20,371 bases of DNA from an uncultured Bacteroidales bacterium (GTDB taxonomy: Bacteria > Bacteroidota > Bacteroidia > Bacteroidales > UBA932), in NCBI GenBank assembly GCA_937901105.1, contig CALCHD010000101.1:1-20371 (forward strand), in the 5' to 3' direction. The notes below the pieces were generated by a model, which did not search any database, was not told where the DNA came from, and worked only from the letters and a program-made list of their open reading frames with translations. A program made the position numbers and the translations under genes. Shown here one piece after another: positions 8,137-15,245 of the stretch (position 1 is the first letter of the stretch; each line of letters begins with the position of its first letter).

Positions 8137-8508
8137 ATGCCATATAAGGACAAGCCAATAGAAAAGCTCTACTACACTATAGGAGAGGTGTCGGAGATGC
8201 TTGATGTGAACGCCGCTACCGTAAGGTTTTGGGCGGGCAAGTTTCCGGATTTCATCAAGCCTGCCAGAAACAAGAAGGGCAACAGGCTCTTTACGGCCAA
8301 GGATATGGCCAATTTCAAGGTTATCTACTACCTTGTAAAGGAGCAGGGAATGACCCTTGAAGGGGCGGCAAAGAGAATGAAGGACAATATAACCGGAGAA
8401 GACAAGAGAGTTGAGGTAATAAGCAGGCTTACAGCAATAAAGGAGAAGCTTATGGGGATTGCTGACGAGCTTGGCAAAAAGGACAGGACAGCAGATGAAG
8501 GCATTTGA
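8137..8508 (+). CDS. MerR-family transcriptional regulator
   Basis: This 123-residue protein has the N-terminal MerR winged helix-turn-helix: YYTIGEVSEMLDVNAATVRF (12-31) is the recognition unit, followed by the wing (about 40-52, NKKGNRLFTAKD) and a second helical segment (YYLVKEQGMTLEGAAKRM). The C-terminal part is a short basic/acidic helix (about 90-115) suited to dimerisation. It has no cysteine cluster or large ligand-binding domain, so there is no sign of metal or drug sensing. The gene lies between the M23 pair and the NIF3 gene and overlaps the latter by 14 bases. Whether it controls the local genes is unknown; no MerR-like operator with long spacing was recognised in the 6129-6213 spacer. 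Confidence 0.85.
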   Translation: MPYKDKPIEKLYYTIGEVSEMLDVNAATVRFWAGKFPDFIKPARNKKGNRLFTAKDMANFKVIYYLVKEQGMTLEGAAKRMKDNITGEDKRVEVISRLTAIKEKLMGIADELGKKDRTADEGI

Positions 8509-9256
8509 ACTGATAAGGCCAATTGAGGAATTTGCCCCTCTGGCGCAGCAGGAGAAGTGGGATAATTGCGGTTTTTCCGTTGGAGACCCAAATATGGAGG
8601 TGCATAAGGCACTTATAGCCCTCGACTGCACCGAGGAGACCGTTGATGAGGCCATAGAGGGTGGGGCAGACATCATAATCACCCATCATCCCCTAATTTT
8701 TGGCGGAGTAAAGAAAATTACCCCGCAGAACTGGCTGGGAAGGGTGATATACAAGGCAATAGCAAACAACATTGCAATATATGCGGCACATACCAATGCA
8801 GATAAGGCGGCTGGGGGAGTGAGTGCCCTCATGGCTGAAAAGCTGCAGCTGAAGGAGTGCATGCCCCTTACTCCCGACAGTTTTGGAGTTGTAGGCAACC
8901 TTGAGGCAGAGCTCCCTGTAGAGGAGTTTGCGGCAAAGGTGAAGGAGGCGTTCGGCGTGGATGTGGTAAGGGCATCTAGGCCTTTGGAAGAGAAGATCCG
9001 CAGGGTAGCAGTGTGTGGCGGAAGCGGAAGGTCCTTTATTCCGGATGCTATGGCAAACGGTGTTCAGGCTTATGTTACCGGTGATATTACATACCATGAA
9101 TTTTACGCTGAAAAAGGGTTTATGGTGATGGATATAGGCCATTATTTCAGTGAATATGGAATAGTTGAGGTATTTGCCAACATACTTTCCAAAAATTTTC
9201 CTACATTTGCGGTTTCAATTAGTAAAAAAAATAATAATCCTATATACTACTATTAA
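8495..9256 (+). CDS. NIF3/DUF34 family protein (dinuclear metal-binding)
   Basis: This 253-residue protein is a member of the NIF3 (YbgI, DUF34) family, which forms toroidal hexamers with a two-metal site; proposed roles include metal chaperone or insertase and GTP cyclohydrolase I type 2-like activity, none firmly set. Metal-binding signatures are complete: THHPLIF with H64 and H65, AHTNAD with D103, and GHYFSEYG with H216 and E220. The N-terminal KWDNCGF is also typical. It is the short form without the inserted PII/CutA-like domain found in longer members of about 370 residues. ATG 8495 is used because family similarity begins at MKAFELI; the longer frame from 8459 adds residues from inside the regulator gene. 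The gene overlaps the MerR gene by 14 bases and lies 9 bases before the zinc-ribbon gene. Confidence 0.92.
   Translation: MKAFELIRPIEEFAPLAQQEKWDNCGFSVGDPNMEVHKALIALDCTEETVDEAIEGGADIIITHHPLIFGGVKKITPQNWLGRVIYKAIANNIAIYAAHTNADKAAGGVSALMAEKLQLKECMPLTPDSFGVVGNLEAELPVEEFAAKVKEAFGVDVVRASRPLEEKIRRVAVCGGSGRSFIPDAMANGVQAYVTGDITYHEFYAEKGFMVMDIGHYFSEYGIVEVFANILSKNFPTFAVSISKKNNNPIYYY
9202..9209 (+). promoter_or_regulatory. Possible internal promoter -7 box inside the NIF3 gene
   Basis: The bases read TACATTTG, an exact match to TAnnTTTG followed by C, 57 bases before the ATG of the zinc-ribbon gene. A TTTG at 9173-9176 lies 25 bases upstream, somewhat further than the usual 19-21. It sits in coding sequence, so a chance match is possible. 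Confidence 0.3.
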
Positions 9257-9265
9257 AGCTAACGT

Positions 9266-10090
9266 ATGGCTACAAGTAAGAAAAACAATGCAGTTGTCAC
9301 CCCAGTAGTTGAGGGCGAGACTTTTACTTCTTTGCAGATTGCCAAAGATTTGGGATCTGACGTAAGCATGGAGACCAAGCTTCGTCTATTGTATAAATTG
9401 CAGCAGACAGATACCAAGATAGACAAGATCTACCTTTTGAGGGGCGAGCTTCCTTTGGAGGTTCAGGATCTTGAGGACGAGATTGAGGGATTGAAGACAA
9501 GAATCGCCAACCTTGACAAGGATATTAAGGATGGAGAGGCTTTCATGGCACAGAAAAAGATTGACATTGAGAGCAGCAAGGACCTTATTGCAAAATACGA
9601 GGCGCAGAGAAACAATGTGAAGAACAACAGAGAGTATGATTCTTTGTCTAAGGAGATTGAGTTCCAGAGTCTTGAGATTGAGCTTGCAGAGAAGAAGATC
9701 AATGATACACAGAAACAGCTTGTAGACAAGAAGGCAGCTTTGGCAGATTCAACTGCAGTTCTTGAGGGCAGAAGCGAGGACTTGGACAACAAGAAAAAAG
9801 AGCTTGAGACTATCATTGAGGAGACACAGAAGGAGGAGGAGATGCTTCTCAACCAGTCTGCAGAGCTTGAGAAACAGATTGAGCCTAGAATGTTGAATGC
9901 TTACAAGAAGGTGCGTTCAAACTTGAGGAACAAGATGGCAGTTGTAACTGTAAAGAGAGATGCTTGCGGCGGATGTTTCAACAAGATCCCGCCTCAAAGA
10001 CAGCTTGACATTGCATTGAGCAAGAAGATCATTGTTTGTGAGTATTGCGGAAGAATCCTTATCAGCCCGGAGTTTGAGAACGAGCAGTAG
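9266..10090 (+). CDS. DUF164-type coiled-coil protein with C4 zinc ribbon
   Basis: This 274-residue protein has a long coiled coil (about 40-205, rich in E, K, L and I heptads) and a C-terminal four-cysteine zinc ribbon: CGGC at 234-237 and CEYC at 258-261. The segment NVKNNREYDSLSKEIEFQ (117-134) at the tip of the coil is the hallmark of the family (C4-type zinc ribbon, DUF164), which includes chlamydial CdsZ. The first 30 or so residues are an unstructured Ala/Val/Thr/Lys extension. Biochemical function is not established in general; nucleic-acid or protein binding by the ribbon has been suggested. It follows the NIF3 gene after 9 bases, a pairing I believe recurs in Bacteroidota, which hints at a shared metal-linked task. 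Codon use favours AGA and looks more highly expressed than the preceding genes, consistent with its own promoter. Confidence 0.85.
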   Translation: MATSKKNNAVVTPVVEGETFTSLQIAKDLGSDVSMETKLRLLYKLQQTDTKIDKIYLLRGELPLEVQDLEDEIEGLKTRIANLDKDIKDGEAFMAQKKIDIESSKDLIAKYEAQRNNVKNNREYDSLSKEIEFQSLEIELAEKKINDTQKQLVDKKAALADSTAVLEGRSEDLDNKKKELETIIEETQKEEEMLLNQSAELEKQIEPRMLNAYKKVRSNLRNKMAVVTVKRDACGGCFNKIPPQRQLDIALSKKIIVCEYCGRILISPEFENEQ

Positions 10091-10117
10091 GATTTGACAA
10101 ATCAATAATATGTTTAG

Positions 10118-10163
10118 ACATCCTCTTTACCTTAAGGATATGATGCTTGAGGATAGAGGATGT
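10118..10163 (+). terminator. Hairpin with T-rich tail between the zinc-ribbon gene and dnaB
   Basis: ACATCCTCT (10118-10126) pairs perfectly with AGAGGATGT (10155-10163). Inside it, after a 3x3 internal loop, CCTTAAG (10130-10136) pairs with CTTGAGG (10146-10152) with one G-T pair, leaving a 9-base loop. TTTGTTTT follows directly. This is a good factor-independent terminator for the upstream operon. Because it ends only 17 bases before the dnaB ATG, it could instead act in the dnaB leader. Confidence 0.7.
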
Positions 10164-10180
10164 TTTGTTTTACCTGTACC

Positions 10181-11728
10181 ATGGCAAAAAGTTACGGAAA
10201 CAAGAGACAACAGGAGTCCAATCAGATAAAGAACCTGGAGCTGGTGGGGCTGGAGAGCGGCAAGAAACCGCCTCAAGCGCTTGATATAGAAGAGGCTGTA
10301 TTGGGAGCGCTTCTTCTGGAGCCCAATTCGGTTGCAGATGTGCTGGACCTTCTTACACCAGAGTGCTTCTACAAGGAGGCGAACAGGAAGATATACAAGG
10401 CAATTTCTGCTTTGGCGTCAAAGCATGCGCCCATTGATATATATACTGTAGCGCAGGAGCTGAACAAGACTGATGACCTGGAGATGGTTGGAGGTCCGTT
10501 CTATCTCAGCCAGCTGAGCTTGAGGATAGGTGCTGCTGCCCACCTGGATTTTCATACCAAGGTGCTTCTTCAGAAATATATACAGAGGGAGATGATTTCA
10601 ATCTCGTACGAGGTGCAGAAGAAATCGTATGATGACACCATAACTGTAGACGACCTGTTGGACTCTACACAGCAGAAGCTCTTCAACCTTGCGGAGAAGA
10701 ACATGAAGAAGGAGACCCAGTCGGTAAAGGATATCCTCAATGAGGCAATTGATGACTTGAGGTCTGTACAGACAAGGACTGACGGCTTGAGCGGTGTGCC
10801 TAGCGGCTATACCGGCATTGACAGGGTAACTTACGGCTGGCAGGCTTCAGACCTTATTATCATTGCAGCCCGTCCAGCAATGGGTAAGACTGCATTTGTC
10901 CTTACCATGGCAAGGAATATGGCTGTTGAGCACAAGGTGCCTGTTGCAGTGTTCTCTCTGGAGATGTCGTCTGTTCAGCTTGTAAAGCGTCTTATGGTGA
11001 GCGAGACAGGCCTTTCTGCAGAGAAGATACGTGGAGGAAAGAAACTTGAGGAGTATGAGTGGGCGCAGCTTGACAGCAAGCTAAACCAGCTTTCGGAGGC
11101 TCCTCTGTATATTGATGATACCCCTTCGCTTTCCATTTATGAGTTCAGGTCAAAGGCCCGCAGGCTTGTGGCCAATGCAGGTGTGAAGCTGATCATCATA
11201 GACTACCTTCAGCTGATGACCGGTCCTCCTGAGCTGAAAGGAATGCGTGAGCAGGAGGTTTCTTCTATCTCACGTTCACTTAAGGCTATTGCCAAGGAGC
11301 TTAATATTCCAATTATAGCATTGTCGCAGCTGAGCCGTGCCGTTGAGACACGCGGCGGTGCCAAGAGGCCGCAGCTGAGTGACTTGAGGGAGTCCGGAGC
11401 AATTGAGCAGGATGCTGATATTGTAATGTTCATCCACAGGCCTGACTACTATGGCATGACAGAGGATCCTTCACAGGCTGGCCTTACAGAGATTATCATT
11501 GCCAAGCACCGTAACGGTTCCGTATGTGATGTGCAGATGAAGTTCCGCAATTCGGAGGTTCGTTTTGTGGATATTACAGATCCTGCGCTTGATATGCCTA
11601 TGCCGGCGGAGCACGCGGAGTATGGTTCCAGCATGAATGGTCCGCAGGATGGCGGTTATGATGCCGGGGCAGGCTTTGGAGCTGTCAATGAGTTTGCCGG
11701 CAATGAATTTGAAAATTCAGGTTTCTAG
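10181..11728 (+). CDS. dnaB: Replicative DNA helicase DnaB
   Basis: This 515-residue protein is the hexameric helicase that unwinds DNA at the replication fork. The N-terminal domain (about 30-135) begins PPQALDIEEAVLGALLLEP, typical of DnaB and used for primase contact. The linker helix follows, then the RecA-like motor: Walker A RPAMGKTAF (231-239), SLEMS (259-263), Walker B LIIIDYLQLM (338-347), LSQLSRAVE (381-389), and the DNA-binding/arginine finger part SDLRESGAIEQDAD with HRNGSV. No intein interrupts it. The C-terminus (about 470-515) is Gly-, Ala- and Glu-rich and looks disordered. ATG 10181 (MAKSYGNK) was chosen over ATG 10160, which falls in the right arm of the hairpin and would add a non-conserved MFCFTCT. 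The next gene starts 16 bases after the stop. No TAnnTTTG promoter was found in front of it. Confidence 0.97.
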   Translation: MAKSYGNKRQQESNQIKNLELVGLESGKKPPQALDIEEAVLGALLLEPNSVADVLDLLTPECFYKEANRKIYKAISALASKHAPIDIYTVAQELNKTDDLEMVGGPFYLSQLSLRIGAAAHLDFHTKVLLQKYIQREMISISYEVQKKSYDDTITVDDLLDSTQQKLFNLAEKNMKKETQSVKDILNEAIDDLRSVQTRTDGLSGVPSGYTGIDRVTYGWQASDLIIIAARPAMGKTAFVLTMARNMAVEHKVPVAVFSLEMSSVQLVKRLMVSETGLSAEKIRGGKKLEEYEWAQLDSKLNQLSEAPLYIDDTPSLSIYEFRSKARRLVANAGVKLIIIDYLQLMTGPPELKGMREQEVSSISRSLKAIAKELNIPIIALSQLSRAVETRGGAKRPQLSDLRESGAIEQDADIVMFIHRPDYYGMTEDPSQAGLTEIIIAKHRNGSVCDVQMKFRNSEVRFVDITDPALDMPMPAEHAEYGSSMNGPQDGGYDAGAGFGAVNEFAGNEFENSGF

Positions 11729-11744
11729 AACTGTCGGGAAGAAG

Positions 11745-12548
11745 ATGAAAAGGTTAGGATTGAAAATGCTGGCTGTGTTTGCAGTGATGATTGCTGCCAC
11801 TGCTGCCTCTTTTGCGCAGAAGGCTGATTTGCCGTATGTGGACGGAGAGAGCCTTACGTATGTGGTGAGGTACAAGTGGGGTGCCATAAATACAGATGTG
11901 GGGGAGGCGGTTACAAACCTCTCTTATGCAGACGGCATGTTCCACAGTGTGATTACCGGCAAGACCTATAAGTTTTATGACATCATTTTTAAGGTGAGGG
12001 AGCACTTTGAGAGCAAGTTCTATGAGGATCCTATACGTCCGCATTATTTCTACAGGAATACCCTGGAAGGGAAGTACAGGATCAAGAACACTTTCCATTT
12101 TGACAAGGATACCAATGTGATAAGGGCTACCATACAGAAGTATGACAGAACTCCTGTGGACAGCCTTCTTGTTGGAACGGGAGATACTTATGATATCCCT
12201 TCCCTATTCTATAAAGTGCGTACACTTGATTTCAGCAATGTTGAGGTTGGACAGAAGCAGCCCATTTCCTTTGCCATAGACGATGATGTGTACAATTTCT
12301 ATTACGTGCTTCTTGGCAGGGAAGTGAAGAAGATAAAGGGCTTGGGGACTTTCAATACCCTCAAGTTTGCGGTAAGGCTTGTGGCGGGAAGTGTGTTTAC
12401 CGGCAAGGATGACATGTTTGTATGGGTGACAGATGACCAGAACAAGGTGCCGCTTATGTTTGAGTCGCCTATTCTGGTGGGAAAAGTTCAGGGAACACTT
12501 GTTGAATTCAAGAATCTTAAAGGTCCTCTTGACAGTAAATTCAAATAA
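11745..12548 (+). CDS. Secreted DUF3108 domain protein
   Basis: This 267-residue protein has a clear signal peptide: basic MKRLGLK, hydrophobic core to residue 21, and likely cleavage after SFA (residue 24) before QKADLPY. The mature part is beta-rich and resembles DUF3108, with the opening GESLTYVVRYKWGAINTDVG, a central HFESKFYEDPIRPHYFYRN section and a late VWVTDDQNKVPLMFES motif characteristic of the family. The family has no assigned biochemical function; a periplasmic or lipid/envelope role is plausible. No lipoprotein cysteine is present after the signal. ATG 11745 is used because the signal peptide begins there; the longer frame from 11637 lies within dnaB. The stop is 2 bases before the rseC-like ATG, so it is probably transcribed with the rnf genes. 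Confidence 0.8.
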   Translation: MKRLGLKMLAVFAVMIAATAASFAQKADLPYVDGESLTYVVRYKWGAINTDVGEAVTNLSYADGMFHSVITGKTYKFYDIIFKVREHFESKFYEDPIRPHYFYRNTLEGKYRIKNTFHFDKDTNVIRATIQKYDRTPVDSLLVGTGDTYDIPSLFYKVRTLDFSNVEVGQKQPISFAIDDDVYNFYYVLLGREVKKIKGLGTFNTLKFAVRLVAGSVFTGKDDMFVWVTDDQNKVPLMFESPILVGKVQGTLVEFKNLKGPLDSKFK

Positions 12549-12550
12549 TA

Positions 12551-12979
12551 ATGAGCAATAAGAAAAACGTATCCCACAAAGGTACAATTGTAGAAATTGC
12601 CGAGGGAAACATAAAGGTTGAGATTATAAACAAGTCTATGTGCGCGGCTTGTCATGCGAAAGGCTTCTGCAGTGCGGGAGATTCAAAAGACAAGATCATT
12701 GATGTGGCGTACTGGAATAATGGAGAGTTCTCATTGGGCGATGAGGTTGAGGTTACCATGAAAAGATCTATGGGATTCAAGGCTGTATGGATATCTTACG
12801 TAATTCCGTTGGCTATCCTAATGATTTTTTTACTAACTTTGCAAGGACTTGGGTTCAGTGAGCTTCATGCGGGGCTTGCGGCTGCAGGTGCAATTTGTGT
12901 CTATTACCTTGTGGTTTACCTTTTTAGAGACAAAATAGCGGACAAGTTTGTGTTTACAATAGCTAAAAACAATATATAA
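12551..12979 (+). CDS. rseC: RseC/SoxR-reducing-system family membrane protein
   Basis: This 142-residue protein has an N-terminal cytoplasmic beta-rich domain with cysteines C31, C34 and C40 in the pattern CAACHAKGFC, then two membrane helices (about 77-97 and 103-124) and a short basic tail. This matches the RseC family. In E. coli, RseC together with the RsxABCDGE (Rnf-like) complex keeps SoxR reduced; the cysteines probably hold an iron-sulfur cluster or form a redox pair. Here the gene directly precedes rnfB (the stop TAA is followed at once by ATG), an arrangement common in Bacteroidota, which supports a direct role with Rnf rather than in sigma-E signalling. No soxR gene is visible in the window. 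A candidate promoter for the downstream genes lies within its second half. Confidence 0.85.
   Translation: MSNKKNVSHKGTIVEIAEGNIKVEIINKSMCAACHAKGFCSAGDSKDKIIDVAYWNNGEFSLGDEVEVTMKRSMGFKAVWISYVIPLAILMIFLLTLQGLGFSELHAGLAAAGAICVYYLVVYLFRDKIADKFVFTIAKNNI
12834..12841 (+). promoter_or_regulatory. Candidate internal promoter -7 box for rnfB, inside rseC
   Basis: The bases read TAACTTTG, an exact TAnnTTTG match followed by C, 138 bases before the rnfB ATG. TTG at 12809-12811 is 22 bases upstream, close to the usual spacing of the -33 element. The codons across the site (TTT TTA CTA ACT TTG CAA) use TTA and CTA, which are uncommon for leucine in neighbouring genes. It remains a consensus match within coding sequence. 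Confidence 0.35.
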
Positions 12980-13876
12980 ATGAGTATTATTATTATCCTT
13001 ACCGTAGCCAGTTTGAGCGTTCTAGGTCTCTTGCTGGCTGTTGTGCTTTATTTTGTAGCACAAAAATTCAAGGTAGAAGAAGATCCTCGAATTGACATTG
13101 TAGAAGCTATCATGCCGGGTGCCAACTGTGGCGGTTGTGGCCAGGCAGGATGTAGAGCTTTTGCAGAGGCTTGTACTAAAGCCGACAATCTGGATTCTTT
13201 GTTCTGCCCAGTAGGCGGCAATGCAACTATGAAAAAAGTTGCTGATGCATTGGGCTTTGAGGTTTCCGAGAAGGCTCCAATGGTTGCCGTAGTAAGATGT
13301 AACGGAACTTGCGAGAACCGCCCTAAGACAAATGTTTACGACGGTGCTGTGAGCTGTGCTGTGAAAGCGGCGCTTTACTCTGGCGACACCGGCTGTAAAT
13401 ATGGCTGTGTAGGTTGTGGAGACTGCGTTAAAGTGTGTAATTTCGGCGCGCTTTCAATGGATCCTGCAACTGGACTTCCTGTTGTTGACGAGGAGAAGTG
13501 TGCAGCTTGCGGTGCTTGTGTGAAAGCTTGTCCTAAAGGCGTGATTGAGCTTAGGAACAAAGGCCCTAAAGGCAGAAGGGTATTTGTTTCTTGCGTAAGC
13601 CAGGATAAAGGTGCTGTTGCAAGAAAAGCTTGTAAGGCAGCTTGTATAGGCTGTGGCAAATGTGCCAAAGTTTGTCCGTTTGAGGCAATCAAGGTTGAGA
13701 ACAATGTTGCTTACATCGATTTCAATAAATGTAAACTTTGTACAAAATGTGTTGCAGAGTGTCCTACAGGTGCAATTCACAAAGTGAACTTCCCTGTGAA
13801 ACCTGCGGCTCCAGCTGCTCCTGCCGCTCCAGCTGCAGAGAAGCCTGCTGAAAATAATACTAACCAGGAAAAATAG
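12980..13876 (+). CDS. rnfB: Rnf complex subunit B (multi-cluster ferredoxin-like protein)
   Basis: This 298-residue electron-entry subunit of the Rnf complex passes electrons from reduced ferredoxin toward RnfC and NAD+. One N-terminal membrane helix (about 3-26) anchors it. An RnfB-type cluster follows, with C50, C53, C58 and C76 (NCGGCGQAGC). Four ferredoxin-type [4Fe-4S] motifs come next: C139/143/146/149/153, C174/177/180/184, C222/225/228/232 (with C218) and C251/254/257/261. That gives about five clusters, more than the two ferredoxin clusters in the 192-residue E. coli RsxB and like the long RnfB of Bacteroidota and Clostridia. The C-terminus is a disordered Pro/Ala linker (about 274-290) ending in a charged tail. 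It starts at the base after the rseC stop and precedes rnfC by 10 bases. Confidence 0.96.
   Translation: MSIIIILTVASLSVLGLLLAVVLYFVAQKFKVEEDPRIDIVEAIMPGANCGGCGQAGCRAFAEACTKADNLDSLFCPVGGNATMKKVADALGFEVSEKAPMVAVVRCNGTCENRPKTNVYDGAVSCAVKAALYSGDTGCKYGCVGCGDCVKVCNFGALSMDPATGLPVVDEEKCAACGACVKACPKGVIELRNKGPKGRRVFVSCVSQDKGAVARKACKAACIGCGKCAKVCPFEAIKVENNVAYIDFNKCKLCTKCVAECPTGAIHKVNFPVKPAAPAAPAAPAAEKPAENNTNQEK
13802..13840 (+). repeat. Short Pro/Ala-coding repeat in rnfB
   Basis: GCTCCAGCTGC occurs twice, at 13808-13818 and 13826-13836, an 18-base period, within sequence that encodes a run of Ala-Ala-Pro units at the RnfB C-terminus. Such repeats can change length by slippage and form flexible linkers. 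Confidence 0.6.
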
Positions 13877-13886
13877 AGAATCAGAT

Positions 13887-15218
13887 ATGAAGACGTTTTC
13901 AATAGGTGGAGTTCATCCACACGACAGTAAAATATCTGCAAATGCTGCAATTGAGAGCTTCCCTATACCTGAGGTTGCCTATATTTCCATGGGTCAACAC
14001 CTTGGTGCTCCTGCCGAGCCTATTGTTGCTCCTGGAGACAAGGTAAAGGTTGGTCAGCTTATTGCAAATGCAAACGGTTTCATTTCTGCTCCTGTTCACT
14101 CAAGTGTATCAGGAACAGTAAAGGGAATTGAGATTATCAAGGATTTGGCCGGTAACCCATGCAAGGCTGTAGTGATTGAGGTTGAGGGTGACGAGTGGGT
14201 TGAGACAATCGACCGTTCTGAGGAGATTGCCAGGGAGATCAAGCTTGATGCAAAAGAGATTGTTGAGAAAATCAAAGAGTGTGGAGTAGTAGGCTTGGGT
14301 GGTGCAACATTCCCAACCAATGTAAAGCTTACCCCTCCTCCAGGCAAGAAGGCAGAGTTCCTTATCATTAACGGTGCAGAGTGTGAGCCTTATCTTACTT
14401 CAGACTACCGAGTGCTTCTTGAGATGCCAGAGCAGGTTCTTATTGGAGCTGCAATTATGATGAAGGCCCTTAATGTAACCCAGGGCTTTGTTGGTATTGA
14501 GGAGAACAAGCCTGAGGCAATCAGAATCATGACAGAGAAAGCAAAGGCTTATCCTCAGATCAAGATTGTTTCACTTAAAAAGAAATATCCTCAGGGCGGT
14601 GAGAAACAGCTTATTGATGCAGTTGTAGGCAGGAAAGTTCCTTCAATGGGATTGCCTATTGATACAGGTGCTGTAGTTCAGAATGTTGGAACAGCATTGG
14701 CAGTATATGAGGCTGTTCAGAAGAACAAGCCTTTGTTTGAGGGTATCATGACAATCACAGGTGAGTGCTGTCCTCAGCAGAAAAACTACAAGCATAGAGT
14801 TGGTACTCCACTTTCAAAAATGGTTGAGGCTGTTGGCGGTATTCCTGAGGCTGCTGCAAAAGCAATCAGCGGTGGCCCTATGATGGGTAAAGCAATCGCT
14901 AACCTTGACGCTCCAACCCTTAAAGGCTCGTCATCTGTATTGTTCCTTACCGAGGAGCAGACAAAGAGACAGCCGGAGAGCAACTGTATCCGTTGCGGCA
15001 AATGTATTGAGGCATGCCCTATGGGCTTGGAGCCATACTTGTTGAACAAGTTGGCTAAAGCCGGCAGAATGGATGAACTTGAGGCAGGCAAGATCTACGA
15101 CTGTATTGAGTGCGGCTGCTGCTTGTTCACATGTCCTGCATACATTCCGCTTTTGGACAATATCAGATTGGCTAAGGCAAACGTCATGAAGATCATGCGT
15201 AGCCGTCCTAAAAAATAA
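13887..15218 (+). CDS. rnfC: Rnf complex subunit C (NADH/FMN-binding, iron-sulfur)
   Basis: This 443-residue soluble subunit binds NAD(H) and FMN on the cytoplasmic side. The N-terminal barrel-sandwich domain (about 1-100) includes APVHSSVSGTVKGIE. The Complex I 51-kDa-like domain carries the nucleotide/FMN motifs GVVGLGGATFPTNVKL (133-148), NGAECEPYLTSDYR (162-175) and KYPQGGEKQL (233-242). Two [4Fe-4S] motifs lie near the C-terminus: C367/370/373/377 and C406/409/412/416. Unlike the E. coli RsxC of about 740 residues, it lacks the long Ala/Lys-rich C-terminal tail, which is usual for RnfC outside enterobacteria. It follows rnfB by 10 bases and precedes rnfD by 27 bases. All expected ligands are present. 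Confidence 0.97.
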   Translation: MKTFSIGGVHPHDSKISANAAIESFPIPEVAYISMGQHLGAPAEPIVAPGDKVKVGQLIANANGFISAPVHSSVSGTVKGIEIIKDLAGNPCKAVVIEVEGDEWVETIDRSEEIAREIKLDAKEIVEKIKECGVVGLGGATFPTNVKLTPPPGKKAEFLIINGAECEPYLTSDYRVLLEMPEQVLIGAAIMMKALNVTQGFVGIEENKPEAIRIMTEKAKAYPQIKIVSLKKKYPQGGEKQLIDAVVGRKVPSMGLPIDTGAVVQNVGTALAVYEAVQKNKPLFEGIMTITGECCPQQKNYKHRVGTPLSKMVEAVGGIPEAAAKAISGGPMMGKAIANLDAPTLKGSSSVLFLTEEQTKRQPESNCIRCGKCIEACPMGLEPYLLNKLAKAGRMDELEAGKIYDCIECGCCLFTCPAYIPLLDNIRLAKANVMKIMRSRPKK

Positions 15219-15245
15219 GTCAGACTTTAAAAACTAACTAATAAA

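Noticed and set aside
8056..8682. 208-residue minus-strand frame across the MerR and NIF3 genes
   Set aside because: It is opposite two recognised genes and their junction; composition is shadow-like.
13375..13704. Repeated Cys-rich coding stretches in rnfB that look like DNA repeats
   Set aside because: They are separate ferredoxin cluster motifs with divergent codons, explained by the protein family rather than by DNA duplication.
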